Numbered from the stretch's first letter, positions 17,713 to 30,973 are shown. The stretch is DNA of 64,000 nucleotides from Azospirillaceae bacterium (GCA_028283825.1 JAPWJW010000001.1:1922001-1986000); one strand, 5' to 3'. Notes: generated by a model not told the origin, from the sequence alone. Translations and numbers: made by a program.

Positions 17713-19992
17713 TTAAACCAGATGACCGACGATTTGCAGCAAGTTGCCCTGGTCGAAACTGTCCTTGACCAGGTAGGCGTTGGCGCCCGCATCAATGCCC
17801 CGTTCCTTATCCTCACGCGATCCCAGCGACGTGATCAGCACCACCGGCAGGTCGGCCAGCTTCGGGTTGCCCCGCACCCGGCCCGTCAACTCGAACCCGC
17901 CCATGCGCGGCATCTCCACATCCGACACCAGCAAGTCAAAGGTGGCGTCGCTGGTCAGCGCCGTCCAGGCGTCCATTCCGTCCACCGCCGTCCGCACCTG
18001 GTAACCCGCCGCCTCAAGCAGGTTTTTGAACAGCGTGCGGGCGGTGATGCTGTCCTCCGCTATCAATATGGATTTCTTGCGCGACACGGCCACCATTGTT
18101 CGCGCGCTATTGGGCGCATGGGCCGCACCGGCCAGCAAATCCGGCACGTTCAGGATCAACGCCACCTCGCCCGTCGCCAGCACGCTGGCGCCGGTGACGT
18201 AGGGTGCGCGGGCCAGCTGGGGCCCCAGGCTTTTCATCAGCACCTCCTGCTCGTCGCGCACACGGTCGACGATGAAGGCGATGGCCTGGCCGCCGCGGCT
18301 GAGCACCGCCACGGTGTGGTGGGTGGGCGGCGTCTGGCTGGACCGGCCGGGCGGCAGGCCCAGCACGTCGGCCAGGCGCACCAGGCCCAGGGTGCGGCCG
18401 TCCAGCCGCACCGTCTCGCGGTTCTCCACCGTGGCGATGGCACCGACCGGCACCCGCGCCACCCGTTCCACCCCGCCCGTGGGCAGGATGAAGCAGGCGC
18501 GCTCCACCTCCACCAGCACGCCGCGGAAGCTGGCCAGCGTCACCGGCAGGCGGATGCGGAAGACGGTGCCCAGGCCGACGGTGGATTCCACCGCCATCTG
18601 CCCGCCCAGCCGCTCCACCTTTTCCTGCACGATGGGCAGGCCCAGGCCGCGCCCCGACACGTCGGTCAGCAGCGAACTGGTGGACAGGCCAGAACGGAAG
18701 GCCAAAGCCCGGGCGGCGTCATCGTCCAGCGCGGCGGCGTCCGCCGCCGACATCAGCCCCTGTTCGGTCGCGGCGGTGCGCAGGCCGGCCACGTCGAAAC
18801 CGGCGCCGTCGTCGGAAATGGCGATCTCCGCCCGGCCGGCCTCCGTCTGCGCCACGGTGATGGCCAGGGTGCCGCGCGCCGGCTTGCCCTGGGCCTCGCG
18901 GGCGCCCGGCATCTCGATGCCGTGGGCGATGGCGTTGCGCACCAGGTGCAGCAGCGCGTCCTTCATCTCTTCCTGGATGCGACGGTCGATTTCCAGGTCG
19001 CCGCCCCGGATGATCAGATCCACGTCCTTGCCCTCGGCCCGGGCCAGGTCGCGCACCAGCGGCGCCATGGGATCCAGCAGCGCCGACACCGGCACCATCA
19101 GCACCTGCTTGGCCTCATCCAGCAGACCGTCCAGCATCTTGCCCAGGATGCGCAGATCCTGGCGGCCGGAATTGGCCAGCTGCGTCAGGCGGCCGGACAG
19201 CCAGCGCAGGGTGTCGCCCTGCTGCTTCAGCACGCGGCCGGCCGGCGTGTCGTCCAACCCTTCCAGCCGGCGCCGTCCCCGCTCGTGCGAGCGGACGCGT
19301 TCCGCCATTTCCGAGGCCAGGCCCGACAGGTCGGACACCTGGCGCCCGGCGGCCAGGCGCGCGGACACCAGTTCCTCCGCATGGCGCAGCAGCGCGTCCA
19401 CCTTGGACGTGGCGATGCGCAGGGTCGGACGGCTGCCCAGGCGGGGCGTGCCCTCGGCCGGCACCTCCTCCGCCTTCTCCGTCCCCTTCTCGGCCGGGGC
19501 GGGCTCCGGCGCCGGTTCCTTGGTCGGGGCCTTGGTCTTGGGCGTGGTGGCGGTCGGCGCCGGCGGGGCGGCCACCACGGCCAGTGTCGGCTCGATCCCC
19601 ACGGCATAGGCGTCCAACGCCGCCACCAGGCGGTCCTGCGCCGGGCCGGCGGCGGCACTGCCGGCCAGCAGGCCGCGCACCTGGTTGTACCCCTGGTGCA
19701 GCAGGTCCAGGCCGGCCGGGCTCAGCGCCAGCTTGCCGCCCTTCAGCGCCGCGAAGACGCTTTCCATGGCATGGCACACGTCCACGACGGCGCCCAGATT
19801 GACCGCGCGTGCCGCCCCTTTCAGGGTGTGCACCACACGGAAGATGGTTTCCACCAGCTCCTGCACGCGGTCAGGCGGCGGCGCCTGATCCAGGGCTAGC
19901 AGTCCGGCGGCGATGGCGGAGAGGTGTTCCTCCGCCTCCACCTCGAACATCGCCAGCAACCGCTTCAGCAGCTGATCGTCCGACTGGCTCAT
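17713..19992 (-). CDS. cheA: CheA-type histidine kinase with C-terminal receiver
   Basis: A 759-residue hybrid CheA. The Hpt (P1) domain carries phospho-acceptor H55 in VVHTLKGAARAV. A Pro/Ala/Lys-rich linker (about 145-190) follows, and no clear P2 domain is present. Next are the dimerisation region and the ATPase domain (LVRNAIAHGIEMP; DDGAGFDVAGL; DVSGRGLGLPIVQEKV). A CheW-like domain (about 490-620) and a receiver (about 635-755, DVEMPRMGG) complete it. CheA-receiver fusions are typical of Wsp (WspE) and other non-flagellar chemosensory systems. The start is the ATG 10 bases after the receptor stop. Confidence 0.96.
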   Translation of the reverse strand: MSQSDDQLLKRLLAMFEVEAEEHLSAIAAGLLALDQAPPPDRVQELVETIFRVVHTLKGAARAVNLGAVVDVCHAMESVFAALKGGKLALSPAGLDLLHQGYNQVRGLLAGSAAAGPAQDRLVAALDAYAVGIEPTLAVVAAPPAPTATTPKTKAPTKEPAPEPAPAEKGTEKAEEVPAEGTPRLGSRPTLRIATSKVDALLRHAEELVSARLAAGRQVSDLSGLASEMAERVRSHERGRRRLEGLDDTPAGRVLKQQGDTLRWLSGRLTQLANSGRQDLRILGKMLDGLLDEAKQVLMVPVSALLDPMAPLVRDLARAEGKDVDLIIRGGDLEIDRRIQEEMKDALLHLVRNAIAHGIEMPGAREAQGKPARGTLAITVAQTEAGRAEIAISDDGAGFDVAGLRTAATEQGLMSAADAAALDDDAARALAFRSGLSTSSLLTDVSGRGLGLPIVQEKVERLGGQMAVESTVGLGTVFRIRLPVTLASFRGVLVEVERACFILPTGGVERVARVPVGAIATVENRETVRLDGRTLGLVRLADVLGLPPGRSSQTPPTHHTVAVLSRGGQAIAFIVDRVRDEQEVLMKSLGPQLARAPYVTGASVLATGEVALILNVPDLLAGAAHAPNSARTMVAVSRKKSILIAEDSITARTLFKNLLEAAGYQVRTAVDGMDAWTALTSDATFDLLVSDVEMPRMGGFELTGRVRGNPKLADLPVVLITSLGSREDKERGIDAGANAYLVKDSFDQGNLLQIVGHLV

Positions 19993-20002
19993 GCCACCGT
20001 CC

Positions 20003-21619
20003 TCAGGCCTGGTACTGGCCGGTGATGACCTTTAGCTTGTGCCCCAGTTCGTTCAGGTTCTGGGCGGCGGTTTCCGCCTGCTTGGTGGCGTTCATGTTCT
20101 GCATGCTGGCCTGCTTGATGTTCTCCATGGCCAGCGCCACCTGGTCGATGCCCACCTGCTGCTGCTGGTTGGAGGCGGCGATCTGGGTGGCGGCCTGCGT
20201 CGCTACGGCGATGCTCTGCGCCAGGCGGTCGATGGCCTCGCCGGCGGCGACCGATTGCTTCACGCCGGCATCCACCGCCTTGCTGCCCTGCTCAGCGGCC
20301 AGCACGGCCGTGGCCGTGGCCTTCTGGATGTCGCCCAGGATGGAGCGCACCTGGGTGGTGGCCTGCTTGGACTGTTCAGCCAGGCTGCGCACCTCCTGCG
20401 CCACCACGACGAAACCCTTGCCCTGTTCGCCGGCGCGTGCCGCCTCGATGGCGGCGTTGACGGCCAGCAGGTTGGACTGTTCGGCCAGGTCGTTGACCGT
20501 GGCCACGATCTCACCGATCGCCTGGCTCTGCTCGCTCAGCTGCATCACCGCCTCGGCGATGGCGCCGATCTGCTCGCGCACCTTGCCGATGCCCTCGATG
20601 GACTGTTCCACCGCCTGCTTGCCGTTCTGGGAGATCTGCGCGGTGCTCTGCGCCGTCTGCGAGACGTAGAGGGCCTTCTCGCTGGACACCTGCGAGGTCT
20701 TCTTCACCTCTTCCATCGTGGCGCTGGTCTGGGCCAGGGCGGTGGCCGTCTCGGCGGCGCTGGCCGCCACCTGGGCAGTGATGGTGACGATCTGGCTGCT
20801 AGCCGTGCCCAGCACGTTGGTGCCCTCGCGCAGGTCGCGCACCAGGGTGCGCAGGTTGCCCGTCATGGCGTGGAAGGTGCGGGTCAGGATGCCCACTTCG
20901 TCCGCGCGGTCCGTCGCATCGCCGGTGGCGACCACCGTCAGGTCGCCGGCGCCGATGCGTTCGGCGGTGGTGGTGATGGTGCGCAGCGGTGTCGCGATGT
21001 TGCGGGCCAGGAACACGCCGGAGATCATGACGAAGGCCGCGGCGACGACCGCCCCGCCGGCGATGACCCACACGGTGTTCTCGGCACTGGCCGCCGCCGC
21101 CGTCTCACGCACGCGCAGCAATTCCGCCTCACCCGCCTGCATGGTGGCGACGATGCGGCGGATGTCATCCATCGACTGCTTGCCCCGGTCGGTCAGCACG
21201 ACGGTACGGGCCTGTTCAAAGCCCTGGGTGCGGCGCAGGTCTATGGTTTCCTTCAGTTCCGCCGCCTTTTCCTTCACCGGCGTGCGCAGCCGTTCCAGGT
21301 TCTGCTGCTGCACCGGGTTGTCCAGGGTCAGGGTCGCCACCGTCTGCATGGCCTTTTCCATGGTGTCCAGGCCCTGGCGATAGGGTTCCAGATAGCGGTC
21401 CTCACCGGTGATGAGATAGCCGCGCTGGCCCGTTTCCATGTCCTGGGCGGACGACAGCAGGGACAGCAGGCGGGCCTGCACCTCATAGGAATGGGAGCGC
21501 AGCGTGGTGGTTTCGGTCAGCTGGCGGATGTTGCCGTAAGAGGTGGCGGCCACCACCAGGAGAATGAACAGGACGCTGCACAGGCAGATCCAGATTTTCA
21601 TTCCGACAGAATACTTCAT
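20003..21619 (-). CDS. methyl-accepting chemotaxis protein with CHASE3 sensor
   Basis: A 538-residue transmembrane receptor. TM1 is at about 8-28, a CHASE3-type periplasmic helix bundle at about 33-180 ([24 protein letters not shown] is diagnostic), TM2 at about 185-207, then HAMP and the signalling domain with the tip [20 protein letters not shown]. No C-terminal NWETF-like tether is seen; the protein ends GQYQA. ATG 21619 is chosen; the frame is open upstream but not protein-like. CHASE3 receptors respond to unknown envelope or extracellular cues. It lies 70 bases after cheW and 10 before cheA. Confidence 0.95.
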   Translation of the reverse strand: MKYSVGMKIWICLCSVLFILLVVAATSYGNIRQLTETTTLRSHSYEVQARLLSLLSSAQDMETGQRGYLITGEDRYLEPYRQGLDTMEKAMQTVATLTLDNPVQQQNLERLRTPVKEKAAELKETIDLRRTQGFEQARTVVLTDRGKQSMDDIRRIVATMQAGEAELLRVRETAAAASAENTVWVIAGGAVVAAAFVMISGVFLARNIATPLRTITTTAERIGAGDLTVVATGDATDRADEVGILTRTFHAMTGNLRTLVRDLREGTNVLGTASSQIVTITAQVAASAAETATALAQTSATMEEVKKTSQVSSEKALYVSQTAQSTAQISQNGKQAVEQSIEGIGKVREQIGAIAEAVMQLSEQSQAIGEIVATVNDLAEQSNLLAVNAAIEAARAGEQGKGFVVVAQEVRSLAEQSKQATTQVRSILGDIQKATATAVLAAEQGSKAVDAGVKQSVAAGEAIDRLAQSIAVATQAATQIAASNQQQQVGIDQVALAMENIKQASMQNMNATKQAETAAQNLNELGHKLKVITGQYQA

Positions 21620-21689
21620 GACCGGCGCTCCCGAGGGGCTGTGCGTGGACGGTGGAATTTGACAGGGCGGGTGGAAGGACGCGTCGGCC

Positions 21690-22334
21690 CTAGCGGGCCG
21701 CCGTCCCCCCTTCAATGACAAGGTCCGGATCGGCCAGCAGGCGCCGGGCGTCCAGAAGGGCGAGATGGGGCGGCACGATGCCGGTGAGGTAATGGCGCTG
21801 GCGCCCGGTGATGACGCTGGGTGGCGCCTGCACCGCGGCGCGCGACACCTGGGTGACGCCGATGATGCTGGTGACCAGCAGGCCGACGGCGCCATCGACA
21901 TGGCCCTGCGCCTGGCCCTGGCCCAGCACGATCACGCGCCGGAGGTCGCCGGGCGTCACGTTGGGCAGATCCAGCAGGCGTCCCAGATCGATCAGGGGCA
22001 ACACCTGGCCGCGCACGGTGGTTAGCCCGGCGATGAAGGACGGCGTCTTGGGCACGATGGTCAGGCCGGCCAGGGGCAGCACCTCGCCCACCGAGGCCGT
22101 CTCAAAGCCGTACCGTTCCTCACCCACCGTGAATTCCATGACCTCCAGCCCATCGGTCAGCAGGGCATCGGCCGGCGGCTTGGCCAGTTCCACGCTGCGG
22201 CGGTGCAGGATGCGGCGGGTGGTTTCCTCATCTGGCACCCAGCCCCGGTCCAGGCTGGCCTGCCAGCCGGCAAGGCGGCGGTGGATGCTTTCCCAATCGA
22301 CAGCCTGTTGGTCGGGCATGGCTTGGTCTGACAT
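21690..22334 (-). CDS. cheW: CheW-like coupling protein
   Basis: A 214-residue CheW. An N-terminal extension of about 65 residues ([20 protein letters not shown]) precedes the canonical CheW domain, with [38 protein letters not shown] and a C-terminal [12 protein letters not shown]. It should couple the receptor to CheA. This is the second of two CheW genes flanking cheR, matching the WspB-C-D arrangement. The extension could give it a separate partner, but this is a guess. Confidence 0.94.
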   Translation of the reverse strand: MSDQAMPDQQAVDWESIHRRLAGWQASLDRGWVPDEETTRRILHRRSVELAKPPADALLTDGLEVMEFTVGEERYGFETASVGEVLPLAGLTIVPKTPSFIAGLTTVRGQVLPLIDLGRLLDLPNVTPGDLRRVIVLGQGQAQGHVDGAVGLLVTSIIGVTQVSRAAVQAPPSVITGRQRHYLTGIVPPHLALLDARRLLADPDLVIEGGTAAR

Positions 22335-22337
22335 GGC

Positions 22338-23843
22338 TTAGGCCTCTCCCCCCAGAACCTGGCCCAGGGCGGCATGGGCATGCGCCGCCACGTCCAGCAG
22401 ACGCCCCACCGTCATACCCTCCACATCGGGCAGGATTTCCTCGGGCGGGCGCCCTTGCAGCAGGCCCATGACGTTGCGGTAATGCTTGCGGGCATCGCGG
22501 TCGCGCCCTTCGCTGTGCGCCAGGTTGGCCATGGCCAGGTGGGTGGCGATGGATTGCGGCGCCAGGAACAGGGCGCGTTGCAGGGACGCGGCCGCTGCGG
22601 CGTTGTTGCCCCGTTCCTGCTGGATCATGGCCAGCAGGTGGTGGGCCTCGGCACTCAGCCGGTTATGGTCCAGTGAGCCCTGGCACCAGTGCGCTGCCTC
22701 CGCCAGGTAACCCTGGTTGGCGTAGCTGCGCGCCAGCAGCAGCATGGCGGGCTCATCCCCCGGGGCGCCGGCCAGCCGGGCCTCCAGCGCTTCCACCGCC
22801 TCGGCATAGCGGCCCTGGTCGTACAGGGCGCGGCAGCGCTCCAGCGCCGGCGTTTCCCGGGGCTTGACCTGGGCGGGCGGTTGAGGCGCGGACGGCATCG
22901 GCGCCAAGGGATGAAGCACTGGCCTGGGCTCGATCGTGGTCGGCGGCACGAAGGCCGGCGACGCCGGCAGCGTCAGCGGGAAGGGCGGCGGCTGGGGTGC
23001 CAGCTTGCGATAGACGGTGGCGCCCTCGAACGGCACGAAGGTCAGCGGCGCGAACATGGGCGGCGCGCCGTCCACCGAACTGGGCAGCAGCCAGCCACCG
23101 TCGATCAGCGACCGCGCCAGGCGGCGCACCACCTTGTTCGCCTGCTCCGCGTTGAAATACATCAGCACGTTGCGGCAGAGGATGATGTCCATGGCGTTGG
23201 TGTTGCTTTCCAACGCCGGATAGGGGTCGTCCACCAGGTTGTGATAGGCGAAGGTCACCATGCGGGCGATGTGCGGGCTGATGCGAAACCGCCCGCCCGG
23301 CAGCGCCGTGAAATAACGCGCCCGCATGGCGGGATCGACGCCCCGGAACGACCATTCGCCGTAGACGCCCTCGGCCGCGCGGCGCAGGAAACGGGGGTTC
23401 ACGTCGGTGGCCAACACCGTGATGGTCCAGTCGGCGCGGTCGGGCAGCAGGCTGTCCAGCAGCATGGCCAGGCTGTATGCCTCTTCGCCTGTACAGCAGG
23501 CCGCACTCCACAGCCGCAGGGACTTGACCTCATTGCGGCGAGCGTTGATCAGGTCCGGCAGGATGCGCTGGCCCAGCGCCTCGAAACTCTTGGGCTCGCG
23601 GAAGAAATAGGTCTCGCCCACCGTCAGGTGGCCGGCCAAGGCCTCCAGCTGCAAACGGTCGGGGCCGGTGGTCAGCCAGTGCTGCACGGCGGCCCGGGTG
23701 CTGGAATAGCCCTGCTCCACCGCCGCGCGCTCCAGCCCGCGTTCCATGTCGGTCCAGCGGTCTTCCGGGAAATAAAGGCCGATGCGGTCGCTCAACCGCT
23801 CCGACATGGCTGCCAGCAGGATGTCAGGCAAGGTGCGTTCCAT
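22338..23843 (-). CDS. cheR: CheR-type receptor methyltransferase with TPR C-terminus
   Basis: A 501-residue protein: SAM-dependent methyltransferase domain (about 10-270) followed by a Pro-rich linker and tetratricopeptide-like repeats (about 330-490). The CheR signatures are present: TVGETYFFREPKSFEAL, LWSAACCTGEEAYSLAM, TDVNPRFLRRAAEGVYG and DIILCRNVLMYF. A CheR-TPR fusion is the WspC form and usually marks chemosensory systems that do not control flagella. Its start overlaps the upstream cheW by 20 bases. Confidence 0.96.
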   Translation of the reverse strand: MERTLPDILLAAMSERLSDRIGLYFPEDRWTDMERGLERAAVEQGYSSTRAAVQHWLTTGPDRLQLEALAGHLTVGETYFFREPKSFEALGQRILPDLINARRNEVKSLRLWSAACCTGEEAYSLAMLLDSLLPDRADWTITVLATDVNPRFLRRAAEGVYGEWSFRGVDPAMRARYFTALPGGRFRISPHIARMVTFAYHNLVDDPYPALESNTNAMDIILCRNVLMYFNAEQANKVVRRLARSLIDGGWLLPSSVDGAPPMFAPLTFVPFEGATVYRKLAPQPPPFPLTLPASPAFVPPTTIEPRPVLHPLAPMPSAPQPPAQVKPRETPALERCRALYDQGRYAEAVEALEARLAGAPGDEPAMLLLARSYANQGYLAEAAHWCQGSLDHNRLSAEAHHLLAMIQQERGNNAAAAASLQRALFLAPQSIATHLAMANLAHSEGRDRDARKHYRNVMGLLQGRPPEEILPDVEGMTVGRLLDVAAHAHAALGQVLGGEA

Positions 23844-24385
23844 GCACCCCTCCGTCCGCGCCCCCGGTGTCGGCGGCGCTGGTGTGGCCGGGCCTCGCGC
23901 GGGCCTGTTCCGCCAGCGCCGCGGCCAATTGGTCCTCTTCCTCCATCGTCAGGAAACGATCCAAATCATGGATCAGCAGCAGGCCGTCCTCCAACCGCAC
24001 CACGCCGGCGATGGCGTCATCCACCCCGGGCACGACACCGTTCGCCGCCACCCAATCGACCGGCGCCCCGGCCACGGTGCCCACCACCGTGTCGACCAGC
24101 AACACCACGGTGCGGTAGGGGCCGCGCGCCACGATCATGTGGTCGGTCACCGCCGGCGGCCGCGACGCGATGCCGAAGCGGCGGCGGATATCCATCACCG
24201 GCACCACCTGGCCCTGCAGGTTGATGACACCCAGCACCAGGCCCGGCGCGCCCGGCAGGGCCGTCACGGCGACGGCGCGCACCGCGCGCTCCACCATCGC
24301 CAGCGGCAGGCCGAAGGCGCGGCCGTCCAGGTCGAAGCGCAACAGGAAGGAGGTCGCCGCCTGGCCGGTGGTGGCGAAACCGCGT

Positions 24386-24393
<8 letters not shown>
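23824..24393 (-). CDS. cheW: CheW-like coupling protein
   Basis: A 189-residue CheW starting MPERGFATTGQAATSFLLRF, with the conserved GAPGLVLGVINLQGQVVPVMD segment and a C-terminal HDLDRFLTMEEE. The start overlaps the upstream kinase by eight bases and the end overlaps cheR by 20, so translation is coupled throughout. Together with the CheW at 21690 it brackets cheR. Confidence 0.94.
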
Positions 24394-26448
<2,055 letters not shown>

Positions 26449-26449
<1 letters not shown>

Positions 26450-28212
26450 CAGGCGCTCCTCGGCAACGACTGATCGACATGCCGGGTGGGCGTGGCGGCG
26501 CCGGCGGCACCGGCCGCCGTCCCGTCCAAGGGTATCTCGATCACCACCTCTGTACCCCGCCCCTCTTCACTGTTGAATTCCAACCGCCCCCGGTGACGCT
26601 GGATGATGCTATAGGAAATCGAAAGGCCAAGGCCAGTCCCGGAACCGACCGGCTTGGTGGTGAAGAAGGGTTCGCAGATGCGGTCGCGAATGGCCGCCGG
26701 GATGCCGTGGCCGGTATCGCGCACGACCAGGCGGAACATGGCGCCGTTCCGCCCCGTTTCCAGGGTGATCGTGCCCTCGCCCGCGATGGCATCGATGGCG
26801 TTGCCGACGACGTTGATCAGCACCTGGTTCAGCGGCCCCGGCTGGCAGGTGATGCGCTTGGGGCCCTCATACCGCCGTTCCACCGTGATTCGGCTGGACA
26901 GCTTGTGGTGCAGCAGGGTCAGCACCGACTCCAGGCTATCCTCGATATCCACCTCCTTCACCTCCGCCTCGTCGAGGCGGGAGAAGGTGCGCAGCTTCAC
27001 CACCAGGTTTTCCACCCGGTCGATGCCGCCACGGATGGCGTCCAGGCGCTGGCGCAGCTTTTCCAGGTCGCGGGCGCCCCTTTCCGACAGATGCCCCTCG
27101 ATCTCCGGCGTCAGGTTCTCCACGCAGCGCGACACGGTGCCCAGATGGTTGCCGACGAAGGCCAGCGGGTTGTTCAGTTCATGCGCGATGCCGGCGACCA
27201 GCGCGCCCAATGAGGCCATCTTGGCCGCCTGCACCAGTTGCGACTGGGTGTCCTGCAACTCGCCGTAGGCCGCCGCCAGCTCGGCATGGGACCGTTCCAG
27301 CGCCTCCGCCATGGCGGCGCGTTCCTGGGCGACGCGGCGTTCGTCGCGCGTGCGTTCCAGTTCCACCTCCTTGTCGCGGAACTCGCTGGTGATGCGCAGG
27401 TTTTCCTCGTGCAGGAACTTGCGGCGCAGCAAGGCGCGGATGCGGGCCTTCAGGATTTCGCTCTCGCTGCCCTTGCCCACGAAGTCGTCGGCGCCGGCCT
27501 CCAGCCCGCGCATCATGTCTTCCTTGCTGTCGCGGGACGTCAGGATGATGATCTGGAAAAGGCGGTCATGCTGGCGGCGGATGACGTCCAGCTTCTGGCA
27601 CAGCTCCGTCCCGCTCATCACCGGCATCACCAGGTCGACCACAACGCAGTCGAACTTCTCCTCCGTGATGAGATCCAGCACCTCCTGCCCGCTGGAGACG
27701 GCCACCACCTCGTGCCCGTCCTCCTGCAACTGGGCGGTGATGAAGAACAGATAGGTCGGGCTGTCGTCCACCACCAGCAGGCGGCTTTGCCGGAAGGGCG
27801 TGGGGCTCATCTTCCCCACCGCCGGCGCCTGGGCCTGGCGCAGCAGTGCCGCCACCCGGCTCAGCAGGATGTCGGTGTCGGCGGACTTGGGCACATAGGC
27901 GTCGGCGCCGCTGTCATAGCCCTGGCGTTCCCGGTCGGCCGCGTGGCTGTCGGTCAGCATCAGCACGGGCAGGCCGCGCGTGCGCATGTCCATGCGGACC
28001 CGGCGCACGAATTCGTCGCCGTTCATGCGCGGCAGGTGGAAGTCCACCATCACCAGGTCCGGCAGGTCGCCGCCCAACTGGTCCAATGCGCTTTCCGCGT
28101 CACCACAGACGGTGACGCCCCAGCCCTGCCGCTCCAGCCGCATCTGCAATTGCAGGGCCTGGGTGGGGGAATCCTCGATCACCAGGATGTGGTGCGTGGC
28201 CCCGTCAGTCAT
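26449..28212 (-). CDS. hybrid histidine kinase REC-REC-coiled coil-HisKA-HATPase
   Basis: A 587-residue soluble kinase, first gene of the nine-gene operon. Two receivers in tandem (about 8-122, D57 in MVDFHLP; about 140-265, with VVVDLVMP), a long coiled coil (about 275-335), HisKA (GIAHELNNPLAFVGNHL) and HATPase (NVVGNAIDAI; DTGHGIP; GSGTGLGLSIS). No membrane segment is present. The NNPLAFVGNHL form is that of NtrB/DctB-like kinases. Two input receivers suggest that it integrates signals from other kinases. ATG 28212 is chosen over an upstream in-frame start 11 codons earlier because the receiver begins directly after it. Confidence 0.94.
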
Positions 28213-28804
28213 CCGCCGGCCCACCCCTGCATGTGGCCCCGGCATTGCGATCCAATTCCATCACGTCGCCCCTGGGCCCCAAGCGTTCCAACCGCCAACC
28301 GTACGGTCGCGCGGCAAAGTGCCGATTTCGCGGCCGGATTTCTACTGTTCCCTGAAACTCGCCCGAAACCCGAGGGGAACCGTGCCCCTCGCGGGCGGGG
28401 CTGTCGACAGGCGCGTCATAGGTACCCCCTGCGAAGGAAAAAACCACCGGCGCCGGCGGGCCTTCCCGGCGGACCTTCACGGGCGACAGCCATCATCTGC
28501 CAAACTAACGCCATGAAATTACTGTTATCTTTTTGCCGGCGCATAATAAACGCTAACCCACGGTTCCCCGCGTGTCCATTCGCATATATCCCCGCCAGGG
28601 TGCAAAAACCCCATTCATGGCAGTCACTTAGCGGTCAGTCCTACCTCTTTTTGTCCACTTGACCTGCCCGCGGCCGATGCACGCCCTATGCCGAATACGC
28701 TTTTGGCGAAACGGTCCCCCGCGCAATTGCGCCGTCCCCACCCCATATGGGACGGTGGACGCCCATCAGGCCGTCCCCCAACCTCCAAGGACTCCGCAAG
28801 CCCC
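28213..28804. other. 592-bp gene-less stretch between divergent units
   Basis: This region must hold the promoters of both the nine-gene chemosensory operon (minus) and the M3 peptidase (plus). The centre (28500-28650) is AT-richer than the flanks. No RNA gene, strong terminator or convincing ORF is seen. A 49-codon frame at 28513-28662 lacks a ribosome-binding site. I could not assign promoter elements with confidence. Confidence 0.6.
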
Positions 28805-30862
28805 ATGACCACCGCCGTTTCCCCGCAGATCAGCGACGCCCCCGTGCTGGACAACCCTCTGCTGGACATGGGCCCCCTGCCCGCCTTCGACGCGGTGAAG
28901 CCCGAGCATGTGGCCCCGGCGCTGGAGGCCGCCATCGCGCGCCATGACGCCGTCGTCCAGGCCGTCGTCCACGGCACAGACCGCGGCTTCGCCGCCGTCT
29001 GCCTGGCGATGGAAGAGGCGGAGGCCGACCTGTCGGACCTGTGGCAGACCGTCAGCCACCTACACAGCGTGGCCGACACCAAGGACCTGCGCGCCGCCCA
29101 CGCCACGGCGCAGGAACGGCTGATCACCTATTCATCGGCCGTGGCGCAGAACGCGGAACTCTACGCCGCCTACGCCGCCGTGGATCTGGGCGCGCTGGGC
29201 CCGACGGAGCGGCGCCTGGTGGAATTGAGCCTGCGCAACTTCAAGCTAGGCGGCGTGGCCCTGCCCCAGGAACAGCGCGAGCGCTTCGCCGCCGTGCAGG
29301 TGGAACTGGGCCGGTTGCAGACCGCCTACGGCAGCGCCGTGCTGGACGCGACCGAGGCCTGGATCGAACACATCACCGATGAGGCGACGTTGGCCGGGGT
29401 GCCGGCGGCCGACAAGGCCATGCTGGCCAGCCTGGCGGCGGCCCGCGGGCTGGAGGGCTGGGTCGTCACCCTGCACCACCCTTCCGTCCGCGCCATCCTA
29501 ACCTACGCCGACAACCGCGACCTGCGGTATCGCGTCTACCGCGCCTTCGGCACCCGCGCGTCTGAGCAGGGCGTGAACCCCGAGACCTTGGACAACAGCG
29601 ACCGCATGGGCGCGATCATGGCCCTGCGGCGTGAGGCGGCGGCCCTGCTGGACTTCGCCAACCCGGTGGACCTGTCGCTGGCCACCAAGATGGCCCGCAG
29701 CGGGACGGAGGTGGTGGACTTCCTGCGCGACCTGGCCCAACGCGCCCGCCCGCCGGCGGAGGCCGACCGCGCGCAGTTGCAGGCCTTCGCCAAGGAGACG
29801 CTGGGCCTGGACGCGCTGGAGCCGTGGGACAGTGGTTATGTCGCGGAAAAACTGCGCCAGGCCCTGCACAACATCGACGACCAGAAGGTGAAGGCCTACT
29901 TCCCCCTGCCCCGGGTGATGGATGGCCTGCTGGCCCTGCTGCACGATGTGTTCGGCATCACCCTGACCCTGGATGAGAGCGCCCGCGTCTGGCACCCGGA
30001 CGTGCGGTATTACACCCTGTCGCGCGACGGCGTGCCCTTCGCCGGCCTGTTCATGGACCTGTACGCCCGCACCGGCAAGAAGGGCGGCGCCTGGATGGCC
30101 GTGTGCCGCACCCGCCTGCGCCGCGACGGCGCGACACAGCTGCCGGTCGCCTACCTCAACTGCAACTTCGCCCCGCCCGCTGCCGGCAAGCCCAGCCAGC
30201 TCAGCCACGGCGACGTGCTGACCCTGCTGCATGAGATGGGACATTGCCTGCACCATGTGCTGAGCGAGGTCGACTACCCCTCCATCAGCGGTGTCACGGG
30301 GTTCGAGTGGGATGCGGTGGAACTGCCCAGCCAGTTGCTGGAGAATTTCGCCTGGAACCGGGACATCCTGCGCTCCATGTCCGGCCATGTGGACACGGGC
30401 GAGCCGCTGCCGGACGCGCTGTTCGACGCCATGCTGGGCGCCCAGCGTTTCCAGGCGGCCTTGGCCCTGCTGCGGCAGGTGGAGTTCGCCCTGTTCGACC
30501 TGCAGATGCACCTGGACGCGGGCATCAACGACGCCGCCACCATCCAGGCCCTGCTGGACCGGGTGCGCGGTGAGGTGGCGGTGATGATCCCACCCGCCTG
30601 GCACCGCTTCGCCCACGCCTTCACCCACATCTTCGCCGGCGGCTACGCGGCGGGGTACTACAGCTATCTGTGGGCGGAGCGCCTGTCGCTGGACGGCTTC
30701 AGCAAGTTCCTGGAGGACGATATGGCCCGGGCGGGCGAAGCCTTCCGCGCCCAGGTCCTGGCCGTGGGATCGTCCCGCCCGGCGCTGGACAGCTACATCG
30801 CCTTCCGTGGGCGCGAGCCGGAGAACGACGCCCTGCTGAAGCGATACGGCCTGGCGGCTTAG
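28805..30862 (+). CDS. prlC: M3 family oligopeptidase (oligopeptidase A-like)
   Basis: A 685-residue zinc endopeptidase of the thimet oligopeptidase family (E. coli PrlC 680). The zinc-binding motif HEMGH is in TLLHEMGHCLHHVL, with the third ligand region SGVTGFEWDAVELPSQLLENF downstream. It degrades short peptides in the cytoplasm, including cleaved signal peptides. ATG 28805 is preferred over an in-frame start at 28688 because the alignment of the family begins there; the ribosome site is weak (AAGGA 15 bases upstream). It stands alone and faces a convergent permease gene. Confidence 0.93.
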   Translation: MTTAVSPQISDAPVLDNPLLDMGPLPAFDAVKPEHVAPALEAAIARHDAVVQAVVHGTDRGFAAVCLAMEEAEADLSDLWQTVSHLHSVADTKDLRAAHATAQERLITYSSAVAQNAELYAAYAAVDLGALGPTERRLVELSLRNFKLGGVALPQEQRERFAAVQVELGRLQTAYGSAVLDATEAWIEHITDEATLAGVPAADKAMLASLAAARGLEGWVVTLHHPSVRAILTYADNRDLRYRVYRAFGTRASEQGVNPETLDNSDRMGAIMALRREAAALLDFANPVDLSLATKMARSGTEVVDFLRDLAQRARPPAEADRAQLQAFAKETLGLDALEPWDSGYVAEKLRQALHNIDDQKVKAYFPLPRVMDGLLALLHDVFGITLTLDESARVWHPDVRYYTLSRDGVPFAGLFMDLYARTGKKGGAWMAVCRTRLRRDGATQLPVAYLNCNFAPPAAGKPSQLSHGDVLTLLHEMGHCLHHVLSEVDYPSISGVTGFEWDAVELPSQLLENFAWNRDILRSMSGHVDTGEPLPDALFDAMLGAQRFQAALALLRQVEFALFDLQMHLDAGINDAATIQALLDRVRGEVAVMIPPAWHRFAHAFTHIFAGGYAAGYYSYLWAERLSLDGFSKFLEDDMARAGEAFRAQVLAVGSSRPALDSYIAFRGREPENDALLKRYGLAA

Positions 30863-30973
30863 TTTTCGTTCGCCCTCAGGCGGCGGGCGGCCCCATCCGG
30901 GGCCTTGCCTGTCCTCGCTTTCCAGTCCGCCTCCAGCTCCCCGGAAAGCTCAGGCGCCCGCAGTCGCGGGCTA

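Noticed and set aside
14020-19899. A 1,959-codon open frame on the plus strand opposite cheA, cheB and the EAL gene
   Set aside because: It is rich in His, Gln, Gly and Arg, has no domain and mirrors strongly supported genes on the other strand. Long antisense frames are common in DNA this GC-rich.
28513-28662. A 49-codon frame starting MKLLLSFCRR in the gap before the peptidase gene
   Set aside because: No ribosome-binding site, no recognisable pattern after the first residues, and it sits in a probable promoter region.
28659-28690. TTGACC with a possible -10 ahead of the peptidase gene
   Set aside because: The spacing to CCTATG is 20 bases and the -10 is poor, so a promoter call would not be supported.
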